Source: Denitrificimonas caeni DSM 24390
Lineage (GTDB): Bacteria; Pseudomonadota; Gammaproteobacteria; Pseudomonadales; Pseudomonadaceae
Reading direction: 5' to 3'
Assembly (NCBI RefSeq): GCF_000421765.1
Contig: NZ_ATXQ01000002.1
Location: 434,001-498,000, forward strand
Length of the DNA stretch: 64,000 bases
Notes under the pieces: generated by a model
Told to the model about the DNA's origin: nothing
What the model saw: only the letters and a program-made list of their open reading frames with translations
Databases searched by the model: none
Program-made: the position numbers and the translations under genes
In this document: piece by piece, positions 1 through 8,948 of the stretch
Numbering within the stretch: the stretch's first letter is position 1
Layout of the letters: the number at the start of each line of letters is the position of its first letter

Positions 1-352
1 CGCGTAGCAATAACCAGCCAATCCCAGTGGTGACCAACAATGAACCACCGACAATCAGCGGATTACCAACCGCTACGGCAACGCCACGACCATAAATAAC
101 AAAGGTTAGAATCTCGACAACACCAATCGCCACACCGGCTAACACGGCAAGGCTGATCCCACGAGGCGTGACATGCAACACCAGTTGTTGTGACTGCTTA
201 AAATACAGCAGTAAGCCCAGTCCCAGAAAAGCTGCAACAAACTGTAGAATAACTGCGCCCAATACAGCTTGAATATGATCGGCTGAAAGTTTGATAAACA
301 CGTTGTACAAGCCAAACATCACAGCTGCCAACGCCAGTAACAAATAAGGCAC
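1..352 (-). CDS. EamA/DMT-family membrane transporter (C-terminus beyond window)
   Basis: This is the N-terminal part of a hydrophobic protein, about 117 codons, whose 3' end lies outside the window. I chose the GTG at 352 because a GAGGAA ribosome site stands six bases before it and the protein starts directly with a membrane segment. Several helices with the small-residue patterns of EamA half-repeats are visible, for example LAGVAIGVVEILTF and VAVAVGNPLIVGGSLLV. The family exports or imports metabolites across the inner membrane; the substrate cannot be inferred. It begins 41 bases after the OsmC-family gene on the same strand, so the two may be co-transcribed. Confidence 0.7.
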   Translation of the reverse strand, partial: MPYLLLALAAVMFGLYNVFIKLSADHIQAVLGAVILQFVAAFLGLGLLLYFKQSQQLVLHVTPRGISLAVLAGVAIGVVEILTFVIYGRGVAVAVGNPLIVGGSLLVTTGIGWLLLR

Positions 353-393
353 AGTTTTTCCTCGTAAGATTAAAATTGCTGCAGATACTGGAA

Positions 394-837
394 TTATTTC
401 TCGTGCACCACGCCAGCCAACTGCAAAGCAACCGGCTGCATCAGACTGTCACCCACTGGACATTTAGTGCCAATAAAAGCAATAAAGGCATCAATATCAG
501 CTTGCGCTGACTCTGATTTAATATGATAGGTATAACGTATCGCCGAATAACCGCAGCGCACATCCGCTTTATTCATAAAACCATCAGGATCTAAATCGCC
601 TTCCAACTCAACCCAAAAGTCATCCAACTGCACTTTAAATTTTTTTGCATAGGCACTGGCAACAATGGCTTGGCAAGCGCCTAAAGCACCCAATAGCGCT
701 TCAACCGGATTCATCGCTGTATCGGTGCCGCCCAACTCTGCCGGCTCATCTAAGGTAAATTCAAAACCACGCGAACGCACCTTAACTAAAGTGCCACTTT
801 GCAAATGAGCGGTTGCTTGAAACTGTTCAACGGCCAT
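394..837 (-). CDS. OsmC/Ohr-family redox protein
   Basis: A 147-residue protein with the OsmC fold signature: an N-terminal beta region, the helix around MNPVEALLGALGACQAIVA with one conserved Cys, and a second Cys in the C-terminal GTKCPVGDSL motif. In this family the two Cys form a peroxide-reducing site. The pattern fits the general OsmC/YhfA-type branch better than Ohr, so the substrate is open. I start at the ATG at 837, preceded by a very strong GGGGGAGGG ribosome site, rather than at an upstream in-frame codon that would add 25 unrelated residues. The transporter gene at the window edge follows on the same strand. Confidence 0.85.
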   Translation of the reverse strand: MAVEQFQATAHLQSGTLVKVRSRGFEFTLDEPAELGGTDTAMNPVEALLGALGACQAIVASAYAKKFKVQLDDFWVELEGDLDPDGFMNKADVRCGYSAIRYTYHIKSESAQADIDAFIAFIGTKCPVGDSLMQPVALQLAGVVHEK

Positions 838-984
838 AAACCCTCCCCCTTTTATAGTTTTTAGATAAATCAGTAAAAGCGCATGTTCGCAGATACCTCG
901 GCAAAAGGGCAAACCTTGTACAGATTGCAGGCAAAGCTCGAGGCAAAATAGGTTAAACTGCTGCGTTTATCGACACTTGAGACC

Positions 985-1269
985 ATGGACATGGCCAAAG
1001 CAATGGCGCGACATATTTTAGTTAAAACAGCAGAAGAGGCCGAAGCGATTAAAGAGCGCATCGCCAAAGGTGAAGCTTTCGATAAACTGGCACGCAAATA
1101 CTCAACCTGCCCGTCCGGTAAAAAAGGCGGCGATTTAGGCGAAGTACGCCCAGGGCAGTTGGTTAAGTCGATTGATCAGGTGATCTTTAAAAAGCCCGTA
1201 CGGATGATTCACGGGCCGGTTAAATCACAGTTCGGATACCACTTAGTCCACGTTTTCTTCCGTGACTAA
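985..1269 (+). CDS. ppiC: Parvulin-type peptidyl-prolyl isomerase PpiC
   Basis: A 94-residue single-domain parvulin, the usual size of cytoplasmic PpiC (about 93). The family hallmarks are present in order: ARHILVKT, the helix EEAEAIKERIAKGEAFDKLARKYS, CPSGKKGGDLGE and the C-terminal FGYHLVHV. It catalyses cis/trans isomerisation of prolyl bonds in proteins and has no signal peptide. Two ATGs lie six bases apart (985 and 991); neither has a strong ribosome site, so the exact start is uncertain by two residues. It converges with ybiT, the stops being about 25 bases apart. Confidence 0.93.
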   Translation: MDMAKAMARHILVKTAEEAEAIKERIAKGEAFDKLARKYSTCPSGKKGGDLGEVRPGQLVKSIDQVIFKKPVRMIHGPVKSQFGYHLVHVFFRD

Positions 1270-1294
1270 GTGGCTATTCTGCTTATGCCTATGC

Positions 1295-2884
1295 TTAAAC
1301 AACCACACCTTGGCTGCGTAAGTAGTCGTCGTAAGTACCATGGAAGTCATTGATACCGTGTTCGGTCAACTCGATAATGCGCGTGGCCAAAGACGATACA
1401 AACTCGCGGTCATGGCTGACAAAAATCAAGGTGCCAGGGTAGTTTTCCAGCGCCAAGTTCAAGGCTTCAATGGATTCCATATCCAAGTGGTTGGTTGGTT
1501 CATCCATGAGCAACACGTTAGGTTTTTGCAAAATTAATTTGCCAAACAACATGCGACCTTGTTCACCACCGGAAATCACTTTGACTGATTTTTCGATGTC
1601 GTCACCGGAAAACAGCATACGACCCAAAGTGCCGCGCACCATTTGTTCGCCTTCAGTGGTCCAACGACCCATCCAGTCAAACAGGGTCATGTCTTCAGCG
1701 AAGTCACTGGCGTGATCTTGCGCGTAATAACCTATATCAGCACTATCAGTCCATTTTACATGGCCGTGCATCGGTGTCAGTTCACCCATCAAGGTGCGCA
1801 ATAAGGTGGTTTTACCGATACCGTTAGGACCAAGAATCGCCACACGCTCTTCTGCTTCAACCTGCAAGTTCAAGTTATCGAACAATACCTGGTCATCAAA
1901 ACCTTGGCTCAAGTCATGCAGCACCACTGCTTGACGGTGTAACTTTTTGCTCTGATCAAAGCGAATAAATGGGCTGATACGACTGGACGGCTTAACTTCA
2001 TCCAGTTGGATTTTATCAATCGCACGGGCACGACTGGTGGCTTGCTTGGCTTTTGAAGCGTTGGCTGAGAAGCGGCTAACAAAGCTTTGCAGTTCAGCAA
2101 TTTGCGCTTTTTTCTTGGCGTTATCACCGAGCAGACGCTCACGCAGTTGCGTAGCCGCCGTCATGTACTCGTCATAGTTACCTGGATACAAGCGAATCTC
2201 AGCGTAATCCAAGTCAGCCATGTGCGTACACACACTGTTGAGAAAGTGTCTATCGTGGGAAATAATAACCATGGTGCAGTTACGGTTACTGAGAATATCT
2301 TCCAACCAGCGAATGGTGTTGATATCCAAGTGGTTGGTTGGCTCATCTAACAGCAGCACTTCAGGATCAGAGAACAAGGCTTGCGCCAACAGCACGCGCA
2401 GTTTCCAGCCCGGTGCCACTTCACTCATCGGACCAAAGTGCGCATCGACACCAATACCCAAACCGAGCAATAACTCACCCGCGCGCGATTCGGCGGTGTA
2501 GCCATCCATCTCAGCGAACTCAGTTTCCAGCTCAGCCACCGCCATACCGTCGGATTCACTCATTTCTGGCAACGAGTAAATACGATCGCGCTCAGCTTTA
2601 ACTGCCCACAGCTCTTCGTGACCCATGATCACTGTATCAATTACAGTAAACTGCTCGTAAGCAAACTGATCTTGGCGCAATTTACCTAAACGAACATTAG
2701 GCTCAAGCATAACGTGACCGGCCGAAGGCTCCAGATCGCCACCAAGAATTTTCATGAAAGTTGACTTACCACTGCCATTAGCACCGATCAAACCATAGCG
2801 GTTACGGTTGCCAAATTTTACAGAGACATCTTCAAATAGCGGTTTTGCACCAAATTGCATGGTGATATTAGCAGTGGAGATCAC
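1295..2884 (-). CDS. ybiT: ABC-F ATPase YbiT
   Basis: A 529-residue soluble ABC-F protein with two ATP-binding cassettes, matching E. coli YbiT in length and in many segments ([72 protein letters not shown]). Walker A motifs are GANGSGKST and GPNGIGKTT, and both halves end in [11 protein letters not shown] or [15 protein letters not shown] proteins act on the ribosome as translation factors and have no membrane domain. I use the GTG at 2884, with AGGA upstream, because it gives the family N-terminus; the longer frame would add 25 unrelated residues. Confidence 0.95.
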   Translation of the reverse strand: MISTANITMQFGAKPLFEDVSVKFGNRNRYGLIGANGSGKSTFMKILGGDLEPSAGHVMLEPNVRLGKLRQDQFAYEQFTVIDTVIMGHEELWAVKAERDRIYSLPEMSESDGMAVAELETEFAEMDGYTAESRAGELLLGLGIGVDAHFGPMSEVAPGWKLRVLLAQALFSDPEVLLLDEPTNHLDINTIRWLEDILSNRNCTMVIISHDRHFLNSVCTHMADLDYAEIRLYPGNYDEYMTAATQLRERLLGDNAKKKAQIAELQSFVSRFSANASKAKQATSRARAIDKIQLDEVKPSSRISPFIRFDQSKKLHRQAVVLHDLSQGFDDQVLFDNLNLQVEAEERVAILGPNGIGKTTLLRTLMGELTPMHGHVKWTDSADIGYYAQDHASDFAEDMTLFDWMGRWTTEGEQMVRGTLGRMLFSGDDIEKSVKVISGGEQGRMLFGKLILQKPNVLLMDEPTNHLDMESIEALNLALENYPGTLIFVSHDREFVSSLATRIIELTEHGINDFHGTYDDYLRSQGVVV

Positions 2885-3053
2885 AAATAAATCCTGAGTA
2901 GTCGAGACGCGAACGCGTAAAAAGGCGGCGATTGTACCCTTATTGGCTGCCAGCGGCACCTACAATAGACGCACGGTAGGCATAATACTGGCGGCGCGCT
3001 GTATAAAGCAGGCAGACGCAGTATACTGTGGTCTTCTAATTTGGCTTTTTCTT

Positions 3054-3770
3054 ATGACTGATTCTGTTCGCCTCTCCAAACATTTAATTGACCTGATTGG
3101 CTGCTCACGTCGTGAAGCACAGCTCTATATCGAGGGCGGTTGGGTGCTGGTCAATGGCGCAATTATTGATGAACCACAATTCCCCATTACTGATCAACAG
3201 GTTGAGTTGCGCCCAAATGCTGTTGCTGAACCGTTGCCCGCCATTACGCTATTGCTCAACCAACCAGTGATGCACAATCCTACGTTGGAGCAACAACTGG
3301 CGCTGCTCACTCCAGAAACACACTGGGCCGAAGACCCCAGCCGCATTTTGCAGCTCAAAGGTCACTTTGCGCGCCTCAGCACAACCCTGCCGCTGCAAGA
3401 CAACGCCACGGGCTTACAGGCATTCACGCAAGACTGGCATACCCTGCGCAAACTCACCGAAGATTGCACACGGCTTGAACAAGAGTATGTCGTGCAAGTC
3501 TCTGGTGAAATCAACCCTGCCAAGCTCAAGCGCTTAGCTCACGGGCAAATGTTCAATGGCATCGGCTTGCCGGGCTGCAAAGCCAGCCAGCAAAATGAAG
3601 AACACATACGCATTGTGATTAAAAATCCTTTGCCACAGGTGCTTACACGCTTGTGCGCCAGCATTGACTTAGAAGTGCTAGCCATGCGCCGCATCCGCAT
3701 TGGCGCTGTCTCCATGGGCAAACTGCCTTTAGGCCAATGGCGCTATTGCACACCAACACAAAAGTTTTAA
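3054..3770 (+). CDS. RsuA/RluF-like pseudouridine synthase with S4 domain
   Basis: A 238-residue protein. Residues 4-45 look like an S4 RNA-binding domain (VRLSKHLIDLIGCSRREAQLYIEGGWVLVNG in overlapping pieces). The catalytic stretch reads LQDNATGL around residues 114-121, so the catalytic Asp is probably D116, but the usual GRLD lead-in is not kept. EQEYVVQVSGEI and the C-terminal MRRIRIGAVSMGKLPLGQWR match the RsuA/RluF group, which isomerises uridine in structured RNA. The RNA target cannot be told. The start ATG at 3054 places the S4 domain at the N-terminus; the longer frame from 2943 overlaps the promoter region. Confidence 0.8.
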   Translation: MTDSVRLSKHLIDLIGCSRREAQLYIEGGWVLVNGAIIDEPQFPITDQQVELRPNAVAEPLPAITLLLNQPVMHNPTLEQQLALLTPETHWAEDPSRILQLKGHFARLSTTLPLQDNATGLQAFTQDWHTLRKLTEDCTRLEQEYVVQVSGEINPAKLKRLAHGQMFNGIGLPGCKASQQNEEHIRIVIKNPLPQVLTRLCASIDLEVLAMRRIRIGAVSMGKLPLGQWRYCTPTQKF

Positions 3771-3804
3771 TATCCTTTTTCAAGACTGTTAACCGAGAAA
3801 CCCT

Positions 3805-4278
3805 ATGCTTAATAATGATGTCCTACGCAGCATTCGCTACACCCTTAACCTCAGTGATAGCACTCTGCTAGAAATGCTACACGGCGTAGAGCCAAGCATG
3901 GATCTGCCAACCTTACGCAGCTACTTGGCCAGTTCAGAAGATGAGTCTTTTGTGATAATGGCAGATGAATTGATGGTGGTTTTTTTAGACAACTTAATCA
4001 TTAGCCGTCGCGGCCCTAGCCCACAAGCTGCGCCAGCCACTGAATTGCCGCTGACCAACAACATCATCCTGAAAAAGCTGCGAGTAGCCTTCACCTTGCA
4101 AGAAGCTGATTTACTTGAAGTGTTGGATTCGGTTGCCTTTACCGTGACAAAACCTGAACTCAGTGCTTTGTTTAGAAAAGCCGATCACAAAAACTACCGC
4201 GTCTGCGGCGATCAATTGCTGCGACAGTTTCTGAAAGGTTTAACCTTGCGCTTACGCCCAGACGCCAAAGCAGACTAA
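3805..4278 (+). CDS. DUF1456 (YehS-like) protein
   Basis: A 157-residue protein made of two similar halves, each beginning with N-[DN]-hydrophobic-LK/R-S-IRYTL or KKLRVAF and containing a D..L..yL or ..ELSALFR segment followed by FLDNLI or FLKGLTLRLR. This duplicated layout is the DUF1456/YehS family, whose function is not established. It follows the pseudouridine synthase by 34 bases on the same strand. The ribosome site is weak (GAGAAACCCT). Confidence 0.82.
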   Translation: MLNNDVLRSIRYTLNLSDSTLLEMLHGVEPSMDLPTLRSYLASSEDESFVIMADELMVVFLDNLIISRRGPSPQAAPATELPLTNNIILKKLRVAFTLQEADLLEVLDSVAFTVTKPELSALFRKADHKNYRVCGDQLLRQFLKGLTLRLRPDAKAD

Positions 4279-4384
4279 TCATCCAACAGCACTGCACATT
4301 TTTACCGCGCTCATCGCGGCGCGAAGTCTATTTTGTAGAGCATGTTGACGCATGCTCAATACGTTTTGAAGGATGAACTTACCG

Positions 4385-5587
4385 ATGAGCACTGACACTT
4401 TCGCTGCCATGCCTGACGCCCAAGGTTTCTTTGGCCCCTATGGTGGCCAATTTGTGCCCGACCACCTAAAAGCCATCATGGATGATATCAATGCATCCTA
4501 TGAAGAAATCTGTGCTTGCCCTGAGTTCCAAGCCGAACTGGCCAGTTTATTTGCCGATTACGTTGGTCGTCCTAGTCCGATTTTCCACGCCAAACGGTTA
4601 AGTGAACAATTGGGTGGTGCACAGATTTACTTAAAGCGCGAAGACCTCAACCATACCGGCGCGCACAAGATTAACCATTGCCTTGGTGAAGCCCTGCTGG
4701 CTAAGTTTATGGGCAAAAAGAAAGTCATTGCCGAGACTGGTGCTGGCCAACACGGTGTTGCTTTAGCCACAGCGTGCGCGTTGGTGGGTATTCCCTGCGA
4801 GATCCACATGGGTCAATCAGACATCGAAAAAGAACACCCCAACGTAGTGAAAATGAAAATTTTGGGTTGCACTTTAATTCCAGTGACCCGCGGCGCAGCC
4901 ACCCTAAAAGAAGCCGTCGACAGCGCTTTTGAAGAATACCTAAAAAACCCTGAAGACTTTATCTACGCCATCGGCTCTGTAGTAGGCCCACACCCCTTCC
5001 CGAAAATGGTTCGTGACTTCCAGTCGATTATCGGCAAAGAGTCGCGCCAGCAGTTTCTTGAGCGCCATCAGCGCCTACCTGACTACGTCACCGCCTGTGT
5101 TGGCGGCGGTTCCAATTCGATTGGCATGTTTACCGCGTTTTTAAACGATGCCGATGTGCAACTGGTTGGTGTAGAGCCGGCAGGCGAAGGCTTAGACACG
5201 CAACGCCACTCCGCCACCCTGACCAAAGGCAAACCCGGTCATTTACACGGCATGGCCTGTTACGTGCTTGAAGATGCTGAGGGCAATCCTGCCTCTGTGC
5301 ACTCAATCGCCTCAGGCTTGGACTATCCAGGCGTTGGCCCACAGCACAGTTACCTAAAAGACCTCGGCCGCGTGCAATATGACAGCGTCACTGATCAAGA
5401 AACCTTAGACGCCTTTATGCGTTTATCACGTGTGGAAGGTATTATTCCTGCACTAGAGAGCGCGCATGCGGTGGCTTGGGCAATGCGCAAAGCACCAACA
5501 CTGACGCCTGAACAAACCATTCTAATCAGCCTGTCAGGTCGCGGTGATAAAGATGCTGACTATGTTGCTGGCCTGCTAAACCTATAA
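4385..5587 (+). CDS. trpB: Tryptophan synthase beta chain (no trpA beside it)
   Basis: A 400-residue pyridoxal-phosphate enzyme that condenses indole with serine to give tryptophan. The PLP-binding lysine is K95 in HTGAHKINH, the catalytic Glu is E117 in AETGAGQHG, the phosphate-binding loop is GGGSNSIG and the C-terminal LSGRGDKD is present. It lacks a trpA or trpI neighbour, unlike the usual trpBA pair of Pseudomonas, and has variants such as [10 protein letters not shown] in place of HKINNALGQ and [13 protein letters not shown] in place of the usual MG..D..RQ..N. I chose the ATG at 4385, with AAGGA 11 bases upstream; the ATG at 4373 overlaps that ribosome site. A terminator follows the stop. 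Confidence 0.93.
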   Translation: MSTDTFAAMPDAQGFFGPYGGQFVPDHLKAIMDDINASYEEICACPEFQAELASLFADYVGRPSPIFHAKRLSEQLGGAQIYLKREDLNHTGAHKINHCLGEALLAKFMGKKKVIAETGAGQHGVALATACALVGIPCEIHMGQSDIEKEHPNVVKMKILGCTLIPVTRGAATLKEAVDSAFEEYLKNPEDFIYAIGSVVGPHPFPKMVRDFQSIIGKESRQQFLERHQRLPDYVTACVGGGSNSIGMFTAFLNDADVQLVGVEPAGEGLDTQRHSATLTKGKPGHLHGMACYVLEDAEGNPASVHSIASGLDYPGVGPQHSYLKDLGRVQYDSVTDQETLDAFMRLSRVEGIIPALESAHAVAWAMRKAPTLTPEQTILISLSGRGDKDADYVAGLLNL

Positions 5588-5600
5588 GCCAGACAAAAAA

Positions 5601-5633
5601 ATACCGCTGGGCAGATGCGCAGCGGTATTTTTA
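5601..5633. terminator. Bidirectional rho-independent terminator between trpB and the NlpC/P60 gene
   Basis: A perfect nine-base stem (ATACCGCTG and CAGCGGTAT, loop of ten) is followed by TTTTT on the plus strand and preceded by seven A on the plus strand, which gives a T-run on the minus strand. It lies between the convergent stops of trpB and the NlpC/P60 lipoprotein gene and can serve both. Confidence 0.85.
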
Positions 5634-5645
5634 AAATTTTGCTAT

Positions 5646-6314
5646 TTACTGAACGATTTTAGACAGCAACTGCACTTGTTTGGCAGGCTCATGCGCTTCT
5701 TCTTCGCTGAGAACACGCTTAGCTTGCAAGTAGCTGGCATTCCAGTAACGACTGCTAAGCTTGTCGACACGCACACCACCACCTTTGCGGCTGCTGGATG
5801 AGTGAATGAACTTATCATCACCCATATAAATACCAACATGTGAAACACGACCACGGCCGCGATCATTAAACAAAATCAAATCACCGGGCACTAAATCAGC
5901 ACGCGCAACCACAGGCGCATCCATTTTCAACAAGCCCTGAGTGTTGCGCGGCAATTCTATGCCTAACTCTTCCTTATACACATAACCAACAAAACCACTG
6001 CAATCAAAGCCAGTAGCACGACTGCTGCCGCCGTAGCGATATGGCGTGCCAAGCAGAGTTTTACTGCGATCTAACAAGCTTTCATTGAGGCCAGGCAACT
6101 TATACTCATTTAGAGTAGTGTCTTCCTGCAGCTCTACAGCAGCTTGCTGGGCTTCATCGAAACGATCTAATACTGCAACTAAGGCTCGAGAATTGAGCTC
6201 TATAGTGTCTCGCTTAACTGAAGCTGTATTGCGCTGCTCGGTGTTTAAATTGGCACATGAAGCCAATACTAAACAGCTCACACCGCAGGCGATGCTCTTT
6301 ATTAATTTAGACAT
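5646..6314 (-). CDS. NlpC/P60-family lipoprotein endopeptidase
   Basis: A 222-residue lipoprotein. The signal peptide ends in the lipobox LASC with C20 as the lipid-modified residue. After a linker comes an NlpC/P60 domain with catalytic C105 in GFDCSGFVGY, H159 in RVSHVGIYMG and a third polar site near H171 (FIHSSSS). Proteins of this type cut peptide stems in peptidoglycan (MepS/Spr group) and act in the periplasm, anchored to the outer membrane. The C-terminal tail of about 20 residues after the domain is not conserved. It ends in the shared terminator with trpB. Confidence 0.9.
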   Translation of the reverse strand: MSKLIKSIACGVSCLVLASCANLNTEQRNTASVKRDTIELNSRALVAVLDRFDEAQQAAVELQEDTTLNEYKLPGLNESLLDRSKTLLGTPYRYGGSSRATGFDCSGFVGYVYKEELGIELPRNTQGLLKMDAPVVARADLVPGDLILFNDRGRGRVSHVGIYMGDDKFIHSSSSRKGGGVRVDKLSSRYWNASYLQAKRVLSEEEAHEPAKQVQLLSKIVQ

Positions 6315-6401
6315 ACATACAAAGTACTTTCTGATTTAGCGGTGCAATATGCCTTGCATTGACACAAAGTGCAAATTTAATGGTCAATTAATGTGACTTG
6401 C

Positions 6402-7073
6402 TTAATGATTAACCGTCAGAGCGAGCAGCATCGACAACTGACATAAAGGCCGCCCACTTTGTGCTTGCCAGGCATTAAAAGCTTCTTGCACCAGTGCTAA
6501 ATCACGCTGACTGGTGGGACGTTTTGTCACAATATCCTGCGCTACTAACGCCGCAACAACATCATCACTGAGCACAAAAGTATCTTTACCGGCCATGCGT
6601 AAAAAGCGCGGCGCCGACAAACCACCCAACTGATGACCATGCTTAGCCAAATAACGCCACAAACCAACAATATCATCCTCAGGCCACTGCGCTAAAAAAG
6701 CGCCAAAGCTGCCAAACTCATGACGAATATCCAACAACATTTGCGCATTACGCGGCACGCTTTTGAGCTTACCCAGATGCCGAATAATCCGTGTATCTTG
6801 CATCAAACGTTCGATGTGTTCGGCGCTCAGCAGCACCACTTTTTCCGGGTTAAACTGCCAAAACACTTCCTCAAAGTTCGGCCATTTAGCGTCCACCACA
6901 CTGTGACGTAAACCCGCACGAAACACCCGCAAGGCGATGAGTGACAGATAGCGATCATCAGGTACAGAAATCAACTGCGTCTTCGTTGCAGGTTGCGGCA
7001 AACGCGCTTCTAAAGCTTTAAGTGAGCCAAAACGATTGATACCGTACTCAAGCATCCACTGAAAATCTCGCAT
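6402..7073 (-). CDS. DNA-3-methyladenine glycosylase I (Tag)-like protein
   Basis: A 223-residue protein whose central part resembles the Tag glycosylase domain: FEEVFWQFNPEKVVLLS, DTRIIRHLGKLKSVPRNAQ, and FGSFGAFLAQWPEDDIVGLW followed by a conserved C-terminal helix. Tag removes 3-methyladenine from DNA. The N-terminus starts with MRDFQWMLEYGINRFGS and lacks the Cys-rich start with zinc ligands seen in E. coli Tag, so this is a divergent branch common in Pseudomonas. Activity on 3-methyladenine is therefore an inference. It is encoded upstream of nothing obviously related; fliJ follows on the same strand at higher coordinates. Confidence 0.75.
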   Translation of the reverse strand: MRDFQWMLEYGINRFGSLKALEARLPQPATKTQLISVPDDRYLSLIALRVFRAGLRHSVVDAKWPNFEEVFWQFNPEKVVLLSAEHIERLMQDTRIIRHLGKLKSVPRNAQMLLDIRHEFGSFGAFLAQWPEDDIVGLWRYLAKHGHQLGGLSAPRFLRMAGKDTFVLSDDVVAALVAQDIVTKRPTSQRDLALVQEAFNAWQAQSGRPLCQLSMLLALTVNH

Positions 7074-7113
7074 ACTCGTAGCGCTCCTCTATCTACTTGC
7101 GCGAACTAACACG

Positions 7114-7566
7114 CTAATCCTGCGATGCAGAGCGCATCATTAAACGCTGCGCCATTTCATCTAAGAGCTTTTGCTCTTGTTTATCTGCGGTCTTTTGCGC
7201 CTCTTCACGATAACGCTGCACCAGCTTACGTAAACCTTCTAAACGCGCATAAGTTTGCTGCCAAACGGCCTGACTGCTGCGGACATTATTTTCATGCCAA
7301 ACCAAGCTTTTCTGCTGCTGCTCAATCGCCACCTCAAGCTGCGATAAAAAGCGTTGATAGTTCATCAACCATTGGCCACTGACACCCACCTGTCCTTTAT
7401 TGATCCATTGTTGCTGATAATCATCACGGTACTGTTCAAGGCTTTGTAATTGCTGCTGAGCTTGTTGCAGCGCCGTTTTATACTGGCGCAGCTTACCGGC
7501 GGCTTCCTGCTCGGCAGTTTGCGCCATCTCAATCACAGGCAACAGACGCTGCGCACGTTTATTCAT
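7114..7566 (-). CDS. fliJ: Flagellar export chaperone FliJ
   Basis: A 150-residue, Gln- and Leu-rich protein that is almost wholly coiled coil (QQAQQQLQSLEQYRDDYQQQ and similar), the expected form of FliJ. FliJ is the central stalk of the FliI-FliH export ATPase of the flagellar type III system in the cytoplasm. I use the ATG at 7566; a GTG two codons upstream at 7572 is possible, starting directly after the fliI stop. It is the last gene of the fliEFGHIJ series. C-terminal residues RLMMRSASQD are not conserved. Confidence 0.88.
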   Translation of the reverse strand: MNKRAQRLLPVIEMAQTAEQEAAGKLRQYKTALQQAQQQLQSLEQYRDDYQQQWINKGQVGVSGQWLMNYQRFLSQLEVAIEQQQKSLVWHENNVRSSQAVWQQTYARLEGLRKLVQRYREEAQKTADKQEQKLLDEMAQRLMMRSASQD

Positions 7567-7572
7567 AAGCAC

Positions 7573-8931
7573 TTAACCTAAAGGCGCAGGATTGACGACC
7601 GTCATTAGATGCTCGGTACTTTTCTCTAACGATTCCGTCTCACGTAAGCCTTGGCGCAAATAGGCGGACATATAAGGATAGCGCTCAATCGCCAAATCAG
7701 TATCTTTATCACCACCTGCCACATATGCACCGACGCTAATCAAATCACGACTTTGCTGGTGGCGTGTCCACAACTGTTTAAAACGCTGGGCAGCACCTAA
7801 ATGCTCCGCTGTGACGACTTGCGGCATGACTCGACTGACCGAAGCACTGATATCAATCGCAGGATAATGCCCTTCTTGCGCAAGCTCGCGAGACAAAACA
7901 AAGTGACCGTCCAATACGCCTCGTGCCGCATCAGCAATAGGGTCTTGCTGATCATCACCCTCAGAAAGTACTGTGTAAAAAGCAGTGATGGATCCGCCAC
8001 CTTTTGCCGCATTACCAGCGCGCTCAACAAGCTTAGGTAACTTGGCAAACACCGACGGTGGATAACCTTTGGTGGCTGGCGGCTCACCGATGGCCAAAGC
8101 GATTTCACGTTGTGCCTGGGCATAACGGGTTAACGAATCCATCAGTAATAAAACGTTATAATTTTTGTCTCGAAAATATTCGGCAATACGCGTGCAATAC
8201 ATCGCTGCACGCAAACGCATCAAGGGCGCATCATCTGCAGGAGAGGCAACAACAATTGCACGCTTAAGTCCTTCTTCACCAAGAATATCTTCAATAAACT
8301 CTTTCACCTCACGGCCACGTTCACCGATCAAACCGACAATTACGATGTCAGCCTGAGTAAAGCGGGTCATCATGCCCAGCAGCACACTTTTACCCACGCC
8401 GGTACCGGCAAACAAACCCAGTCGTTGACCACGACCAACCGTCAATAAGCCGTTAATGCTACGAATCCCCACATCCAAAGGTTCACTAATGGGGTGGCGC
8501 TGTAATGGATTAATCGCTGGGCCTTCCATTTGCACCCACTCTTCAGCTTCAATGCGTCCTTTATCATCTAAAGGGCGACCAGCACCATCGAGCACCCTAC
8601 CAAGCATCGATAACCCCATTGGCATGCGATCAGTGCCCGCAATCGGCACCACGCGCGCCCCAGGAGCAATGCCATTGAGATTACCAATCGGCATCAGGAA
8701 AACTTTTTCACCAGAAAAGCCCATGACCTCGGCTTCAACTTGCACTGCTTGATAACCATCATTGTTAATCACTAAACAACGACTACCAACAGAGACTTGT
8801 AAGCCTTGCGCCTCCAGAGTCAAACCAACCATGCGGATTAAACGGCCTTCCACCAAAGGATGCTTGGAAAGCTGTGTAGCCGATTGATAGCTGGCTAATC
8901 GGCTAGCAAAGCGTGTGCGACTGAGGGACAT
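7573..8931 (-). CDS. fliI: Flagellar export ATPase FliI
   Basis: A 452-residue F1-beta-like ATPase that powers flagellar protein export. Walker A is AGTGVGKS (about residues 175-182), Walker B is YNVLLLMDSLTRYAQAQ, and GERGREVKEFI and SVFAKLPKLVERAG are family motifs. It works with FliH and FliJ at the base of the export gate. The ATG at 8931, with GGAG five bases upstream, is preferred to a GTG two codons earlier. Its stop is six bases from the chosen fliJ ATG. Confidence 0.96.
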   Translation of the reverse strand: MSLSRTRFASRLASYQSATQLSKHPLVEGRLIRMVGLTLEAQGLQVSVGSRCLVINNDGYQAVQVEAEVMGFSGEKVFLMPIGNLNGIAPGARVVPIAGTDRMPMGLSMLGRVLDGAGRPLDDKGRIEAEEWVQMEGPAINPLQRHPISEPLDVGIRSINGLLTVGRGQRLGLFAGTGVGKSVLLGMMTRFTQADIVIVGLIGERGREVKEFIEDILGEEGLKRAIVVASPADDAPLMRLRAAMYCTRIAEYFRDKNYNVLLLMDSLTRYAQAQREIALAIGEPPATKGYPPSVFAKLPKLVERAGNAAKGGGSITAFYTVLSEGDDQQDPIADAARGVLDGHFVLSRELAQEGHYPAIDISASVSRVMPQVVTAEHLGAAQRFKQLWTRHQQSRDLISVGAYVAGGDKDTDLAIERYPYMSAYLRQGLRETESLEKSTEHLMTVVNPAPLG

Positions 8932-8948
8932 AAGCACTCCGCAGAAAC

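Noticed and set aside
198..431. 77-codon minus-strand frame with many Cys and Ser near the window start
   Set aside because: It is a shadow of the EamA-type transporter read in another frame and crosses into the OsmC gene end.
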